From the NCBI GenBank assembly GCA_963978895.1, contig OZ022245.1:26419730-26483729 (forward strand): 64,000 nucleotides of DNA, given 5' to 3'. How positions within the stretch are numbered: position 1 is the first letter of the stretch; every line of letters begins with the position of its first letter. The position numbers and the translations under genes were made by a program. Of the stretch, positions 39,994 through 52,988 are shown piece after piece. The notes below the pieces were generated by a model. It did not search any database. It was not told the DNA's origin and was given only the letters and a program-made list of their open reading frames with translations. The stretch is from Erpobdella octoculata (lineage: Eukaryota; Annelida; Clitellata; Hirudinida; Erpobdellidae).

Positions 39994-42900
39994 CGTTGCC
40001 TAAAATTGAAAAAAAACTTAAATAAATTAAATATAAATAAAATTATTGTTTAATAATTTACAAATTTTATATGCATAATTAAATAATTGATAATAAATCC
40101 ACTCAGCTCTACCGTAACAAGTTTTAATAATTAATTATCAATAAATACATAAAAACTTAAGCAGCTAAAAATGAAAGTTTAGTTAATTTGATAAAACTGA
40201 TTTATGTGCAACTGTTTTTTTTATCGTCAGCACTGCCACCGAATTAAAAACCACATTGACCATGCAATATGCTTAAAAGTGGGGCACTGAGCTTGTACTT
40301 GGTTGAAGCTGTGATTTATATTTTTCTATTCTATACCGCTGATTTTATCTCCTACTTATAACTCTCAAGTCTGAAACGTCTGAGTTCTTCATTATCAAAT
40401 TTGCGATTCAGTCTATATCGAGCACTCCTATGGCTAAAAGTTATTCTTGTATTATGGCAGAGCCATTTTTCTTTTCTTGCAACATGGATGTCAATGTCTC
40501 CCACTCAATGCTTTCATGCCATACCCGAAGACGTATATGTACCTACTACCTAGTACTTGATTTCTTCTTTCGCATAGAGTCTTGCTGAAGGCATTATGAC
40601 AATTTTACTACCTGATTAATTCAAATTAATCGAGAAAGTTATCTCTATTTGTAAACTTTTCCGCTAGTTTTAGCATTTGTAGATGACCATGATCATTTGA
40701 AGTCTTTTATTATAAAAACAATTTTGAACAGTTTTATCAAGTTCTAGTGTTTTATTTACTTAATTATCTTAATGTCGTGTTGCATGTGCATGCGATTTGT
40801 TAATTGTCATCCTTCTTAATATCGTAAAATTAAACAATCTTAATGAAGCTAGAGATGGTTAATCTTTTCGAATAGCTGCGCCAAGCACCTCTTTACTGAT
40901 TCCGACGCATGCAAAATAAAGAGTAACCAATTTTTGCTTGCCCCAGAAAGGATTTATTTTAAATACGCACCCTTAAAAACGCTTACAAAATATCCAAACT
41001 TCATGGAATGTTGCACACGGGTTATTAAGTAAATAGCCAATAGGTAAGCCCTGTGCAACTCCGCCACGCTAAATGAGAGTCAGTCCCATCCCAACTACAA
41101 CCCCGAGCCTGGGTTAAAGAGAAGAGAAACCGTAAACACGCTCCAATCAGGATCTGTCAAAAAAGTTACCATGGCATTCCCTACGTACGACCCTACCTGA
41201 AACTATTCTTTCAGTTTTAAGATATCTGATATCGAAACAGATAAACCATTTACAAAGTCTTGTATCTGAATGCGATAAATTCCTTCATTGAATTGTACTG
41301 GTCTTTTAAAATTTAAAGCAGTACCTATTGCACTGTGGACAAAACTGTCGACGATGTATGTTTCCTTGACGACAGAAATGTAAAACTCGAGAACTCGAAA
41401 CTTGATCAGAGACCTAAATTATACATATGTAAAATAACCTACTTTGTGAAGATTCCATTTTATCACACTTTTATTTAAAAATATCACTCTATATCAATAT
41501 TTTTATTCTATTCAATCCTAACTAGGTATCCTTCAAATCTCTTACCTTTCTTTCTCTATAAAGTGGATAAATGAATGAACGAATAATTCCAAAATAATTT
41601 TAATAAGTATTATTATTTTTTGTATAAGCAGATAGATAGTATCAATAAAGTACTATTGGGTTAAGGTGTTGCTTTAAGTATGGCCACTGCCTCATTGGCC
41701 ATTGAAGAACACTGAACACCGTAGGCGATGGTTTTGTGAAAGCTAATATTTTCCATAACTAAATAAATGCAGACCAACTCGTGACAGCGCTGATTTATCA
41801 AATTCGTTTACATATAAATATAATTCGTTTTTGCCACACACACACACACACACACAAAACATGAAAACAAAAAAGCAAAATATTTTCAACGTCGGAAATG
41901 TGTGAAATCCTTGCTCTTGTAAAGTTTTTGAAACAAAAAACAGCAAAACATTTTATCGTTCTTTGAGAATATCACGAAACAAATAAATCAATAAATAAAC
42001 AAATAAATATCTAATCACAATTCAGATCCAGTTATTTCACTCGAAATATTACATAACGGATAAATAATTTATCTGTTTCAAGGATGGGGGCTGTGAAAGT
42101 TGCCAATGGGACACGGGCACGGGCTTGTGAAAGTTGCCAATGGAACGCGGGCACGGGCTTGTGAAAGTTGCCAATGGAACGCGGGGGGGGGCTTACACCT
42201 TCCATTTATTGGTTAAATAATAACGAATTTTTCCACACACAAAAAAACAGTAAAAATATATTAAACTAAAATAGAATAAATGAAATGAACAGGCATATTC
42301 AGATACGGTCTGACGTGGCTAAACAACAGCAAGTGAACAAACTGATGCTCGAATGTCGCAGCTCTAGGCCGGTTGAACAACAGCGGAATATAAATAAAAC
42401 AAAATAATAAAAATAAATACCCTACTTGTTATTCTTATTATGCTTATTAAAAGGGATGTGATTATATTGTCTGTGTATTAGAAGTTTCTATGGTGATGTC
42501 GTCTCTCGGGTGACTGGTAGAATATTTCTGCTAAGTTTGCAGCTGAAAGTTGAGGGTTGAGGGGCGTTGCCCTTATCATCAGTAGATCAGTTAAGTAGAA
42601 TAACACTCTGAATTTGATTGTGAGCTAATTCAGAGCCTGGTAACTTCTTATTTTAGATTTTATTCTTCAAAATAAATTATTAAAACAAAAAAATTGTGTG
42701 GCGTATTAAATTTGAAATTCGTTTGGGGGGGATGATTGGGGCTTGTCGACGCTGTGTAAACTGGATGCGTTCCAATGTCTACTTCCGGGAGTTCCTTTTC
42801 GACGTAAAACCACAAACGGCTAAACTCGTTTAATAAAATATAGCAAGCACTTGATAAAATAACTGATAAAAATATTATTATATACGTTTATATATATATA

Positions 42901-43009
42901 TATAATATTATATAGATATAATGAAAAGAAATGTAAAATTTGTTTGATAAATCGCAAAAAATCTAAAAACCGATAAACGAGACTGCGTGAAAGAACACCG
43001 TACAAAACA
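39994..43009. other. Intergenic region with no recognised gene
   Basis: AT-rich, without exon-like sequence. It contains a short CA run near 41837-41856, the 34-bp repeat at 42089-42194 and a TA run near 42890-42905. The elongin B promoter should lie at its left end. Confidence 0.55.
42089..42194. repeat. 34-bp tandem repeat, three copies
   Basis: GTGAAAGTTGCCAATGGRAC plus RCGGGCACGGGCTT starts at 42093, 42127 and 42161. The last copy ends in a G run instead of CACGGG. Confidence 0.9.
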
Positions 43010-43032
43010 ATGAAAACTCGACATTCAAAGCC

Positions 43033-43608
<576 letters not shown>

Positions 43609-43609
43609 T

Positions 43610-46281
43610 CGCCATCTTTATAATTATATCAAGTTCGCGCGATGATTCTAATAATAAAAAATGAAAGACAATTTGTGTGCTTCCTGCTTTCAACTTTTTT
43701 CTTCAACCTTTTTTTATGTTTTCATTTTTAGTTCTCTTTCTTATTGTAATTTCCCGGTCTTTTCCATCTTTCATGCCTCGATCTGTCACCGGCATTGATT
43801 GCTGGAAAGCTGCAAATAAATTGGTTAATTTTATTAAATTTTTAATTTTATTAAATTTTTTTCATTTAGTACTTTTTAACTTATTTTTGTTTCTGGACAA
43901 AAATAAGTTAAAAAACTTAGCTCTAGAGCGATGCTTGTCCCTGGGGCAGAGACCGAAATGACCCAACCTCCCCTCCCTCCATGCCTTTTGATTGCCCTCT
44001 CTCCAGATTTAGGAGAGACCTGTTGCCGCCCTTGTTCATCTAGCCAAAAGAATCTCCATTATTCAGAATTTCCCATCAAATAGAAAATAAATGATAAACC
44101 TATTTTATCGGACACGGCCATATCACGAGAGTACCAATCGCCCACCGCGGTCGAACGGCTGAAGCGCGACCGTATATTATCCATATACCCCCACGACCGC
44201 ATATACATCCCTGTAAACCCCCCCCCCCCACCGCTGCATATTATACCACCCCCCAGCGGGAAGAGCGATTGCTATGCACTCGGAACGGACCAATCGAGCA
44301 TGGGAGTCGAGTGCTTTCTATTTCGAGTTTTAAGTCAATTTGAAGAGCGATTATCCGTCTCACATAATAATAAATAAATAAATAATCTTATATATGTGCG
44401 GCAGTCTCAGATTTATATATCCGATCTCTTTCTCCCTCTCTTTCTCCATCGATAAGTCCATGACCGGCTGGAGATTTTATATCAGCGGAAGATCATCGCC
44501 TGGAGATTGATGGACAACGTGTTGGATTTGTGACAGAGAAAAGCCTTGTGTGATGAAGTACCGACCAATTTGTCACCAGAAGTTTAACGGGATGAAGTCA
44601 GACGAAGCCAAGTTGAGTGACATTCGGGTTCACCTGTTGGCTACTTGGAGGCACTTGTAGCTTTTACCAGCTACTAAAGAAGAGGTGGTCCAACGACAAG
44701 ACTGGTACATTCGAATTTTACAAATTTTAATAAATAACCTACATGCTTTTGACACTAAGGATAATAATTAAATACGCGCAATTTTTTTCCAAATTAAGGA
44801 CCAAACGAGCTCAGGTCGTGTTTGGATAAGCTTTCCCCTGCCGACCCCGGATGACTTCTGAGGCCAAACAGAATCAGTGATGAGCTTGACCGAACGATGG
44901 AGTGTGCCGAACATATGAAGCGGATAGGCAAAAACTGCGCATAATAAATTAAAGCCATAATCGCATTTTGCGAGCCTCGGCTACACCAGCGACATCTCAC
45001 TACGGATGCTAGCCGCATGAGCCGCAAACATTCCCGCTTAGCCGTCTCAGACTTCCAAGCCAGCCGACAGCTTCAAGAGCGAAACGGATCTTCTATGAGG
45101 AAGGAGACGCCTCGCTCGCTCGATCAAACAAACAAACAACAGCTGGCTAAACAACAAGCACCGCTCTAGCGCTAAACGGCCAAATGCCAATAAAACAGAT
45201 GACGTCCAGGCAAGTGGCCTCGGTGATGTCAACGAAGAAGAAGAAGAAGCGGAGTGAGAGAGCAGGCGATTGTCGTAAAAGTGAGCCTCCTTTGGTGTAT
45301 TAATGCGGTTTATAGACGTTTCGTATGCGTTGTTGTATGGCTTTGGCGGCACGAAAGAAAGAGAACGACTGAGAGGTTCGCGCGTGACTCTTTGTCTGTG
45401 TGTGTGTGTCGCTGAGCGTGGCTGTGAGCGATCCAATATCCTATTTAGGTCATTTTTCCAGCACACCTAGGCCTATGATTGCCCACTGAGCAGGCACCGC
45501 TGGTGTTGCTCCCGGGTCGATTGACCCCCAGGAATGAAAAGATAAAATGTTTTATAAAAAAAAAAACTCTGATCATTACATTGAAACCTGTTCTATCAAA
45601 TTCGATTTACATGATGCATTTAAAGCACATATGCTCACACACATAATCGCGTGCAAATACGCCATATTGCAATCCGAGCTTTATTAAATCGTCGTAAACT
45701 CTACCAGGGATATTCGGACAGCATCTCAGTATACGCTGCTATGCAATATGCATGCAACATGTTCCTATTTCTACACTCTTAAGTCTTAAGTATACGTACA
45801 TTCATGGGCTGGGTGAATACAGCTTGCCTGAGTACCACGTACACTCGTATAAACATTCTAGCACATTTACTCCACATACACACACACACATACATACATA
45901 CATACATACAAAAACGACACACAGACGCCAACAAACCAACAAACAAACAAACAGACAAACAAACAAACACATACACACAGACCTCCGTACAAAAAACCAC
46001 CTTACGCAACGTTCATCTCACTCCTAAGGGTATTTTGCTTGCGTAATTGGAAGCGAACCAAGTGTCAGCCCTGGAAACAGATGGACGACAGGCGACTCCG
46101 CTCCGGTCATTACCAGACCTTCTCGTCAGATGATAATTGCTCTTGACAAAGTTGTTAGGCTTCCATCAGAGTTGATCAGGGACCTCTTTAAATTGGATTC
46201 CATCATTTCCCGGTGACCACGCCGAGAATTGTAGTTTCTTATGCAGAGAGAATTACACACGCACACACACACATACACATA
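43610..46281. other. Intergenic region with short GC-richer stretches
   Basis: No gene recognised. It has a C run near 44219-44229, an AAATA run near 44368-44384, GC-richer sequence at 44100-44300 and 44790-45450, and a TACA/CAAA-rich repeat at 45870-45985. Long minus-strand frames at 44794-45466 are Ser/Leu/Arg-rich without domain features and were not called. Confidence 0.5.
45870..45985. repeat. CACA/TACA/AAAC compound simple repeat
   Basis: Successive runs of CA, CATA and CAAA with short interruptions. Confidence 0.85.
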
Positions 46282-46491
46282 CAGGGTGGGCCAAAAAAGT
46301 GAGACGGATCCTTGTTTTGTAATTAATTTTTCGACCACTTCTACAAGTCCAATTGACTTGAAAATTTCCAAACACATGTATTTCCGCTAACAATGCAGTA
46401 TTGTAATACTTTATTTGGAAATATTTTGTCTAAATTTGAGATAATTATATTTGATTGTATGAAACCGTCTCACTTTTTTTGGCCCACCCTG
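46282..46491. mobile_element. Tc1/mariner-type MITE, 210 bp
   Basis: Terminal inverted repeats of 26-27 bp: the left end begins CAGGGTGGGCCAAAAAAGTG and the right end is its inverse complement with one extra A. The element is flanked on both sides by TA (46280-46281 and 46492-46493), the expected target duplication. The interior is AT-rich without a reading frame. It is the best-preserved transposon in the window. Confidence 0.95.
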
Positions 46492-46657
46492 TATCTATAT
46501 ATAGTAACATGGTCGATTTCTCGTCTTGAGTGGCAGTAGTAACAGAAACCTAGTCCGATCTTTCGTTATTGTTGTGTCACGTGGATCGAATGATGCTAGT
46601 CTTGGCACCATGCCAAGTGAAATCATCATCTCCGGGTTGATGAAATGTCGTGTGCGT

Positions 46658-46795
46658 TTGACGTCAGGAATTGATAAAGTGTCGAATGTGTTTAATGTCA
46701 GGAATTGATAAAATGTCAAATGTGTTTAATGTCAGGAATTGATAAAGTGTCAAATGTGTTTAATGTCAGGAATTGATAAAATGTCAAATATGCGT
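46658..46795. repeat. 34-bp tandem repeat, four copies
   Basis: Unit AATGTCAGGAATTGATAAAR plus TGTCAAATGTGTTT. GGAATTGATA occurs at 46667, 46701, 46735 and 46769. Confidence 0.93.
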
Positions 46796-47573
46796 TTTGA
46801 CTCGTGATTCGATAAAAACGTCATATGAGTGACCGCACTGAACGATTGATAGAAATAAAAATTAGAAAATAAAATAAAAAGTTAATTTTTAAAGTAAAAA
46901 TTAAATTTATTTTAAATTAAAAAATTCTTTTTTTCCTTTCATTGACTGGAAATGCTTCTTAAGCTCCTCTTGATAATTTCATTGCAGCACAAGCCAAGAG
47001 CACAACATGCACGCTCACGAGAGATACGAATCTCGCTCCTCTTTTCCGTTCCCTACTTAACATTTCTCAATCCTTTTACCAGACGAAAGAAAAAGTCAAA
47101 ACGACATTTTTTTGAACGAAGCAAGAAAAAACGGGCGCTTTAGAGGCCCGCCTCACCCCCTATGCTATCGTGAGGTGGAAAAGTTCCATAAATCTCCATC
47201 GCCCTCGCGTCGGTCGGCCGCGAGAAATTGTAGAGATAGTGGAGCGGGCGGGAGTGTAGAGTGGAGCGAGAGCGGAAAAGGTGTAGAAGATAATGAAGAA
47301 GAAGGTGATGGATGGCGAGTTGAGGGGGAGTGATAAAGAAATAATCCGACAACGGGGAAGTCGGGAATTAAGAAAAATCATCTTTTGGTGTTTTTGTGTG
47401 TGTGTGTGATTGTTTTCGGTACACCAATGCCACTTATGTTAAAGGACTACTCCAATGGTTAGTCAAGGCTGGAGAGTAGGTATGTAGGTTATTTTGAGCC
47501 CTAAAACGTCAAAGGGCATCCGTACCAACCAGGCCCCTTAAAAAAGTGCATTAGAGTTTGAAAGAAAAGTTTG

Positions 47574-47828
<255 letters not shown>

Positions 47829-47829
47829 T

Positions 47830-49536
47830 TACAAAAACAACAGCGAACGGAATTTTGAATTCCGCAATATAAAACGAATAGCTCTAATTATGATTCATTA
47901 CGACAGGACTGCATAGATTTGCATGATTAGACAGAAGGACGGAGACAGATAGAGAAGGAAAGAAAGAGAAAGGAAGGAATGGAGAAATGGAGAAAGGGGG
48001 AGAGAGAGAGAAAGAGATGAGAAAAAGAACATGCAAGTAATAGTGTTATCATTGCTTCCAAACGTTCTTCTATCATCAATCATAAAGCCAACAAACAAAA
48101 AACCCAAACAAGATGTTTACAAAGCGTCTATTCTCATCCCTCCATAGGTTACTAACAATGATGAATGTCCAGTAATATGGGCCTATCTTATCAGCCGGCC
48201 CCCACATGAGACAAAACGGACGTTGCCTGTACATCATTATGCTGAAATGCATCTAATTGATTATATTCGTCAGAACTAAAACGTGTACCAACATCATCAA
48301 ACGAAAAATTTTCCCCCAAATTTCATTCTCCCAAATGAAAACCTCTTTTTCCCCGGAATGTGCCGCGCTATCGCTTTGAACGAGAGAGCCTGCTGCTGAT
48401 ATGAAGGGCTACTCCAGGGAGCGTAGGCTACTCTAACGAAGCCGCTTGGCCCTATATTGTACGCAATGTACGCACCACCCCCTCTCCCTCCCGTGGGAAA
48501 TCACCGTCTAATTTATTTACTACGTATATACAGACCCGATGCAGAGTGCCGGGAAAAGCAAATTTAAGCATTTAATATTTAGGCACGTCGGAAGCAGATG
48601 CTGGTGCGATTTATGCGTGAAAGCAGTCTGCGCGGAAGTTTTTTGTGGAAATTGCGGATTTATTGTGGAACTGTAAAAGTTAATTTGTTAACTATGTTAA
48701 CTGTAGGTTAATAAAATAGTTTTTTTTCTTATAAAACCTTTTTTATTAACCCATTACACGGTTACACATTTTTGGGCACCACGTCACCAGAGGGGGATAT
48801 ATGGCTACCGGTTGCTCCCCCTCCCGAAATGGCAAAAAATAAATAAGAATAGTAAGTGTTTAGGTTAAATTGGGAAATTTCTAAGTTTTGGAAAACTAAT
48901 AAACATGAAATCGAAAAGTGAATTATTTGAGACACTTCTCACATCAATATTTAATTTAAGCAAGTCTCCTTTCGCTTTCAACAACTCTGGCCAATAATAA
49001 TTAATCATTATCAGCTCTAAGGAGAAAATTAGAATAAATTCACTTTTACATTTTAAAACCGTAACAACACAAATTTATTGAGATGAAAAATTTAGGAGGC
49101 GCAGGGGATAGGGGCAGGGGATAGGGGCAGGGGATAGGGGCAGGGGATAGGGGCAGGGGATAGGGGCAGGGGATAGGGGCAGGGAATAGGGACAGGCTAG
49201 ACAGGAAAGAGAAACATACCCACTCTCCAGATTTTTTCCAGATTATTAAAAGCTATTAATAGCTATGATAAATATAAAAAAATATTAAATTCATATTATG
49301 GCATTATTTTATGCCTGTTTGAAAATCGAAACTAGGGCTAAATAAATTATTAAATGATAAGATAATGGCAAGATAATAAGCAAATTAATGAGAAATTGTA
49401 TCGATAACATAAAACGATTTTCTATTTTAACAATGAAAATAATTAATTTCTTTTCCCATCAACCACGAAATGAAATACCGCGTTCGATAGCAACCCGTCC
49501 GTTATTCATTCTGCCGGTGGCAACAAACCTTTGTGA
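47830..49536. other. Intergenic region downstream of the secreted LRR gene
   Basis: A purine-rich tract (47920-48030), AT-rich DNA and the 13-bp G-rich array at 49101-49195. No gene recognised; the last few hundred bases probably hold the 3' UTR of the minus-strand LRR gene. Confidence 0.5.
49101..49195 (+). repeat. 13-bp G-rich array with quadruplex potential
   Basis: About seven copies of GGGGCAGGGGATA, giving some fourteen G4 runs spaced by two or three bases on the plus strand, about 340 bases beyond the stop codon of the minus-strand LRR gene. Confidence 0.93.
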
Positions 49537-50937
49537 CTAGGTCACGCGCTTGCAATCATCTTTGACGGGGACACAGTTGACGTAGTGCTGCGGATTAAAG
49601 ATGGACGTCAAGGCTTCCGACTTGGCTTCGTAGACGCTGCCAAACGAGAGTGTGTCCGCGACCGTGGTTGTCGTCTCGGCCTCCTCGGGGTCTTCCACGT
49701 CTTGGCTGCAGACGCCCCAGACCGAGGCTTTGGCGTTCCTGTTTATCTCGAGCAGCCATGACATCTTGCAGTCGCAGTTGATCTGATTGCCCAGTAGGGA
49801 CAGGGTCTTGAGGTGGAACATCGTCGGATGCTTGCGACTACTCGGGAAGATGCAGCGCTGGACCGTCCTCAGATGGTTGTGGTCGACATGGAGGATCTTG
49901 AGGCGGTGGTTCTGCTTGAGAAGGCCGTCGGGCAGGTCTCTCAGCTGGTTGTTGGATAGATTGAGCAGGTAGAGAGATTTCTGGCTCGAAAAGGATTCCG
50001 GCCAGACGGCCTGAAGGTTGTTCTCGTGTAAGAAGATCGTCGTCAGGTTCTTCATGGCGCCGAATGACTCACCCGTTATGAAGCTGATGTTGTTGTGGTT
50101 GAGCGCCAGGCTGACGAGAGCGTGTAGCCCTTCGAATGCTTTGTTGTAGACGTGTTCTATTTTATTCCTGTCCAAATTCAAGACTCGCAACTTGCCGACC
50201 AGGCTGAACATGTCGCTGGACAGGGTTTTGATCTGGTTCTCTCCTAGGTGAATGACCTCGAGGTTCGATAGGTGTTTGAAAGCGCGCTTGTCGATGGAGC
50301 TGATTCGGTTCTTATCCAAGTCGAGTTTCTGGAGGTTCCACAAGCCGGAGAAAGTATTTTCGTCGATTACTTCGAGTTTGTTACCCCAGAGAATGAGTTC
50401 GCGTAGGTTTCTACAGTTCTTGAAATAGCCCGGAGGAATGGACTCTATGCGGTTTGCCCAGAGGTGAAGATGTCTCAGCTCCTCCATCTTGTCGAGCATC
50501 TTCTCAGGCACCTCTCGTAACTTGCAGTCGCCTAGGTACAACTCCCTCAGAACGTTTTCCAATCCTTCGAGTGCTTCGGCACTGAGCTTTCCCTCGATTG
50601 GGTTGAAATTCAAGACGATTTTCTGAACCTGGAGTCCTTGAAAGATGCGCGACGGCACGATCTCGATAGCCTGTCCGGCCATGTAGAAACCTCCGTGAAC
50701 CAGGAGACTGTCTAGCGACTCGAGTTTGGGCACGCTGGTCAGTCCCGAACATCTGATGTCCAGCAGTGGCGTACACCAGCAGGTTCCAACGAAATTGGCC
50801 ATGACGTGGAGTGAGCAGCTGCTCAAGTTGGCAGTGGTGCTCGTCGTCACTGTGGCCTCGTAGGCATCTGCCGAATAGTAATCAGTTGTGCTGCACAGGA
50901 TCGGCGCGTACAGAAAGAATACTACTATGCCGAACAT
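49537..50937 (-). CDS. Secreted leucine-rich-repeat protein, single exon
   Basis: Complete 466-aa frame beginning with a signal peptide (MFGIVVFFLYAPILC). Residues ~40-65 form a short Cys-containing cap (SSCSLHV, TCWCTPLLDIRC). From about residue 90 to 370 there are roughly a dozen 24-residue LRRs of the LxxLxLxxNxIxxIxxxxFxxL type, for example LRELILWGNKLEVIDENTF and LVSLALNHNNISFITGESF. An LRRCT-like cap follows (INCDCKMSWLLEINRN, WGVCSQ), then a Thr/Glu-rich tail with two further Cys and no transmembrane helix or GPI signal. It is probably an extracellular binding or matrix protein; partner unknown. The closest style is secreted arthropod/mollusc LRR proteins with the ALEGLENVLRELYLGDCKL motif, such as those annotated as luciferase non-catalytic subunit-like or chaoptin-like. 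Codon use is GC-rich and clearly coding. Confidence 0.92.
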   Translation of the reverse strand: MFGIVVFFLYAPILCSTTDYYSADAYEATVTTSTTANLSSCSLHVMANFVGTCWCTPLLDIRCSGLTSVPKLESLDSLLVHGGFYMAGQAIEIVPSRIFQGLQVQKIVLNFNPIEGKLSAEALEGLENVLRELYLGDCKLREVPEKMLDKMEELRHLHLWANRIESIPPGYFKNCRNLRELILWGNKLEVIDENTFSGLWNLQKLDLDKNRISSIDKRAFKHLSNLEVIHLGENQIKTLSSDMFSLVGKLRVLNLDRNKIEHVYNKAFEGLHALVSLALNHNNISFITGESFGAMKNLTTIFLHENNLQAVWPESFSSQKSLYLLNLSNNQLRDLPDGLLKQNHRLKILHVDHNHLRTVQRCIFPSSRKHPTMFHLKTLSLLGNQINCDCKMSWLLEINRNAKASVWGVCSQDVEDPEEAETTTTVADTLSFGSVYEAKSEALTSIFNPQHYVNCVPVKDDCKRVT

Positions 50938-52075
50938 GACTCAGATTTCTCGAGTTGACGTTCTATTTTCGTTTTATTCTAATTTCTAGTATTGCGGTAC
51001 AACAAGACAACTGATATTTATTCATTCAGTCATTTATCACGAGATTATTGGTGAAATAATTTTTTTTTAAACACGATTCTCTTTTCATTCATTCTCTGGC
51101 GGCAGGAAAACATCCATATGCAAAATTCTGTTCCTGTTTTTGTTTGAAATTCTTTCCAGCATAAAAAGATGACACGGAACCGACCACGCTCCAGCAATTA
51201 TTGCAGATAATTCCGTGACGAGCTTCCGTAACGTGGAATGGCGGCTGGAATTGCATGCCAAGTGACCTTAACTCTCCTACTCCTCTTCCTCTTTCTCTTC
51301 CTCTTCTGCCACTTTCCCTTTCTTCTTTTTTACCTTCTTTCTCTACGGATTGGTTTTCTTGACGGGGATTTGGCTAAGTATCCTAAAGAAATTAAGTTAA
51401 TAATATTTTATGACATAATTAAATGACAAAACGATATAAATCAATATAATTCACAAATTTAAGTCATTAATGATGTGTACGATCGACGTCATAGAGCCGC
51501 ACATCTAGGCATGACCTCCGTATGACCTCCACGACCTATAACGTGTACACCCTAGAGTTTTAATTATGAAAAAATAAAACTTTGTTTAGTGTTTAAATAG
51601 AAATTGCAACTTAAACTATTTGGTTGAAAGAAAAAAATAAACATTCAGCCCTTCCCGTAAAAATTTCGACCGGGTTGTACCGTCTCCCTATGCTACCCAA
51701 CTGCATCCAGCCCAGTTAATAATTTGGCCAGTCTAAAAAAGGATTAAAGGAAAGCGCCTGTAAATTACAGTGCCACTTAGAAAATGCTCTAGATCGTCCG
51801 ACGAAAGCTCTATGGAGCAATCTCAGTATCGACCGACAGCTAGAGTTTTGAGCGTAGTAGATGAGTCTAAAATACGAGGGAAGAGAATGTAAAGAGGTCT
51901 AGTTGATAATTATTTTACCATATGGATGGGAGTATATGGGAGGCAGACATGCAGGCGGACGGCCGGTTAGACGGAGGCGTGCAGACAGCGGTAGGGGCAG
52001 AAGAAGGCAATCAATACGCGATCAGAGGAAAGCTCCTGGAATGAAATTTGTAGACGGAAAGAGGAGAGTTAGAAT

Positions 52076-52077
<2 letters not shown>

Positions 52078-52154
<77 letters not shown>
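52078..52154. repeat. TA array
   Basis: Perfect (TA)n of about 75 bp. Confidence 0.96.
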
Positions 52155-52162
<8 letters not shown>

Positions 52163-52624
52163 CAAAAATATACTTTTATTTCTAAGTGCACTAAAAAGAA
52201 AGAAATAATTTTTTGTGTGTTATATTATTATATATATCTTAAATATTTTGACGGGATATAAAAGTGTGGGACGTTCATTTTCGCAAATTCTGTCAGACAT
52301 AGAAGAAATAAAACGATTTCAAAGTGATTTATTTTTGATGATCAAATGATATAATATTATCAAAAACTAAGACGCGTGTAATAATTCAACTCAGATTACA
52401 AGATTAACAGCTAGAACACTCCATGACGAAGTTAAGTAAAAGTTTATAAAAGAGTAAGGAAGAAATGAATTAATAAAAAGGATATGTATATTAAAAAATG
52501 AAGGTAAAGTGCTGCATCTAAAAGTTAGATGAAGAATCGCCGCCAGTGCTGGTGGGAGTGTCTGTTGGAGGAAGGCATGATTTGGCAGATGAAGGGTGGA
52601 GATGAAAATAAATAAAATAATGAT

Positions 52625-52690
52625 GACGAATGAGAAAAAGAAGATGACGATGACGACGACGACGACGACGATGATGATGATGATGATGAC

Positions 52691-52725
<35 letters not shown>

Positions 52726-52732
52726 CGAATAA
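52625..52732. repeat. GAT/GAC trinucleotide repeat
   Basis: Mixed GAT and GAC units, with five consecutive GAC at the centre. Confidence 0.92.
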
Positions 52733-52796
52733 TTAAAAATGGCAGTGGTGGCAAAGAAAAAATGTGAAAAATAGAAAAAAACAGAAACGGAGAGAA

Positions 52797-52829
52797 ACGG
52801 AGAGAAAGGAGAGAGAGAACGAGAGAGAG

Positions 52830-52892
<63 letters not shown>

Positions 52893-52911
52893 AGAGTGGG
52901 AGTGGGAGTGG

Positions 52912-52984
<73 letters not shown>
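52797..52984. repeat. GA-rich polypurine array
   Basis: Two (GA)n blocks of about 55 and 65 bp separated by AGAGAGTGGGAGTGGGAGTG. It is purine-only on one strand except for a few T and C, and mirror-symmetric, so triplex formation is possible. Confidence 0.93.

Positions 52985-52988
<4 letters not shown>

Noticed and set aside
44794..45466. Two minus-strand frames of 77 and 139 residues
   Set aside because: Ser/Leu/Arg-rich without recognisable motifs; the region looks like GC-richer non-coding DNA.
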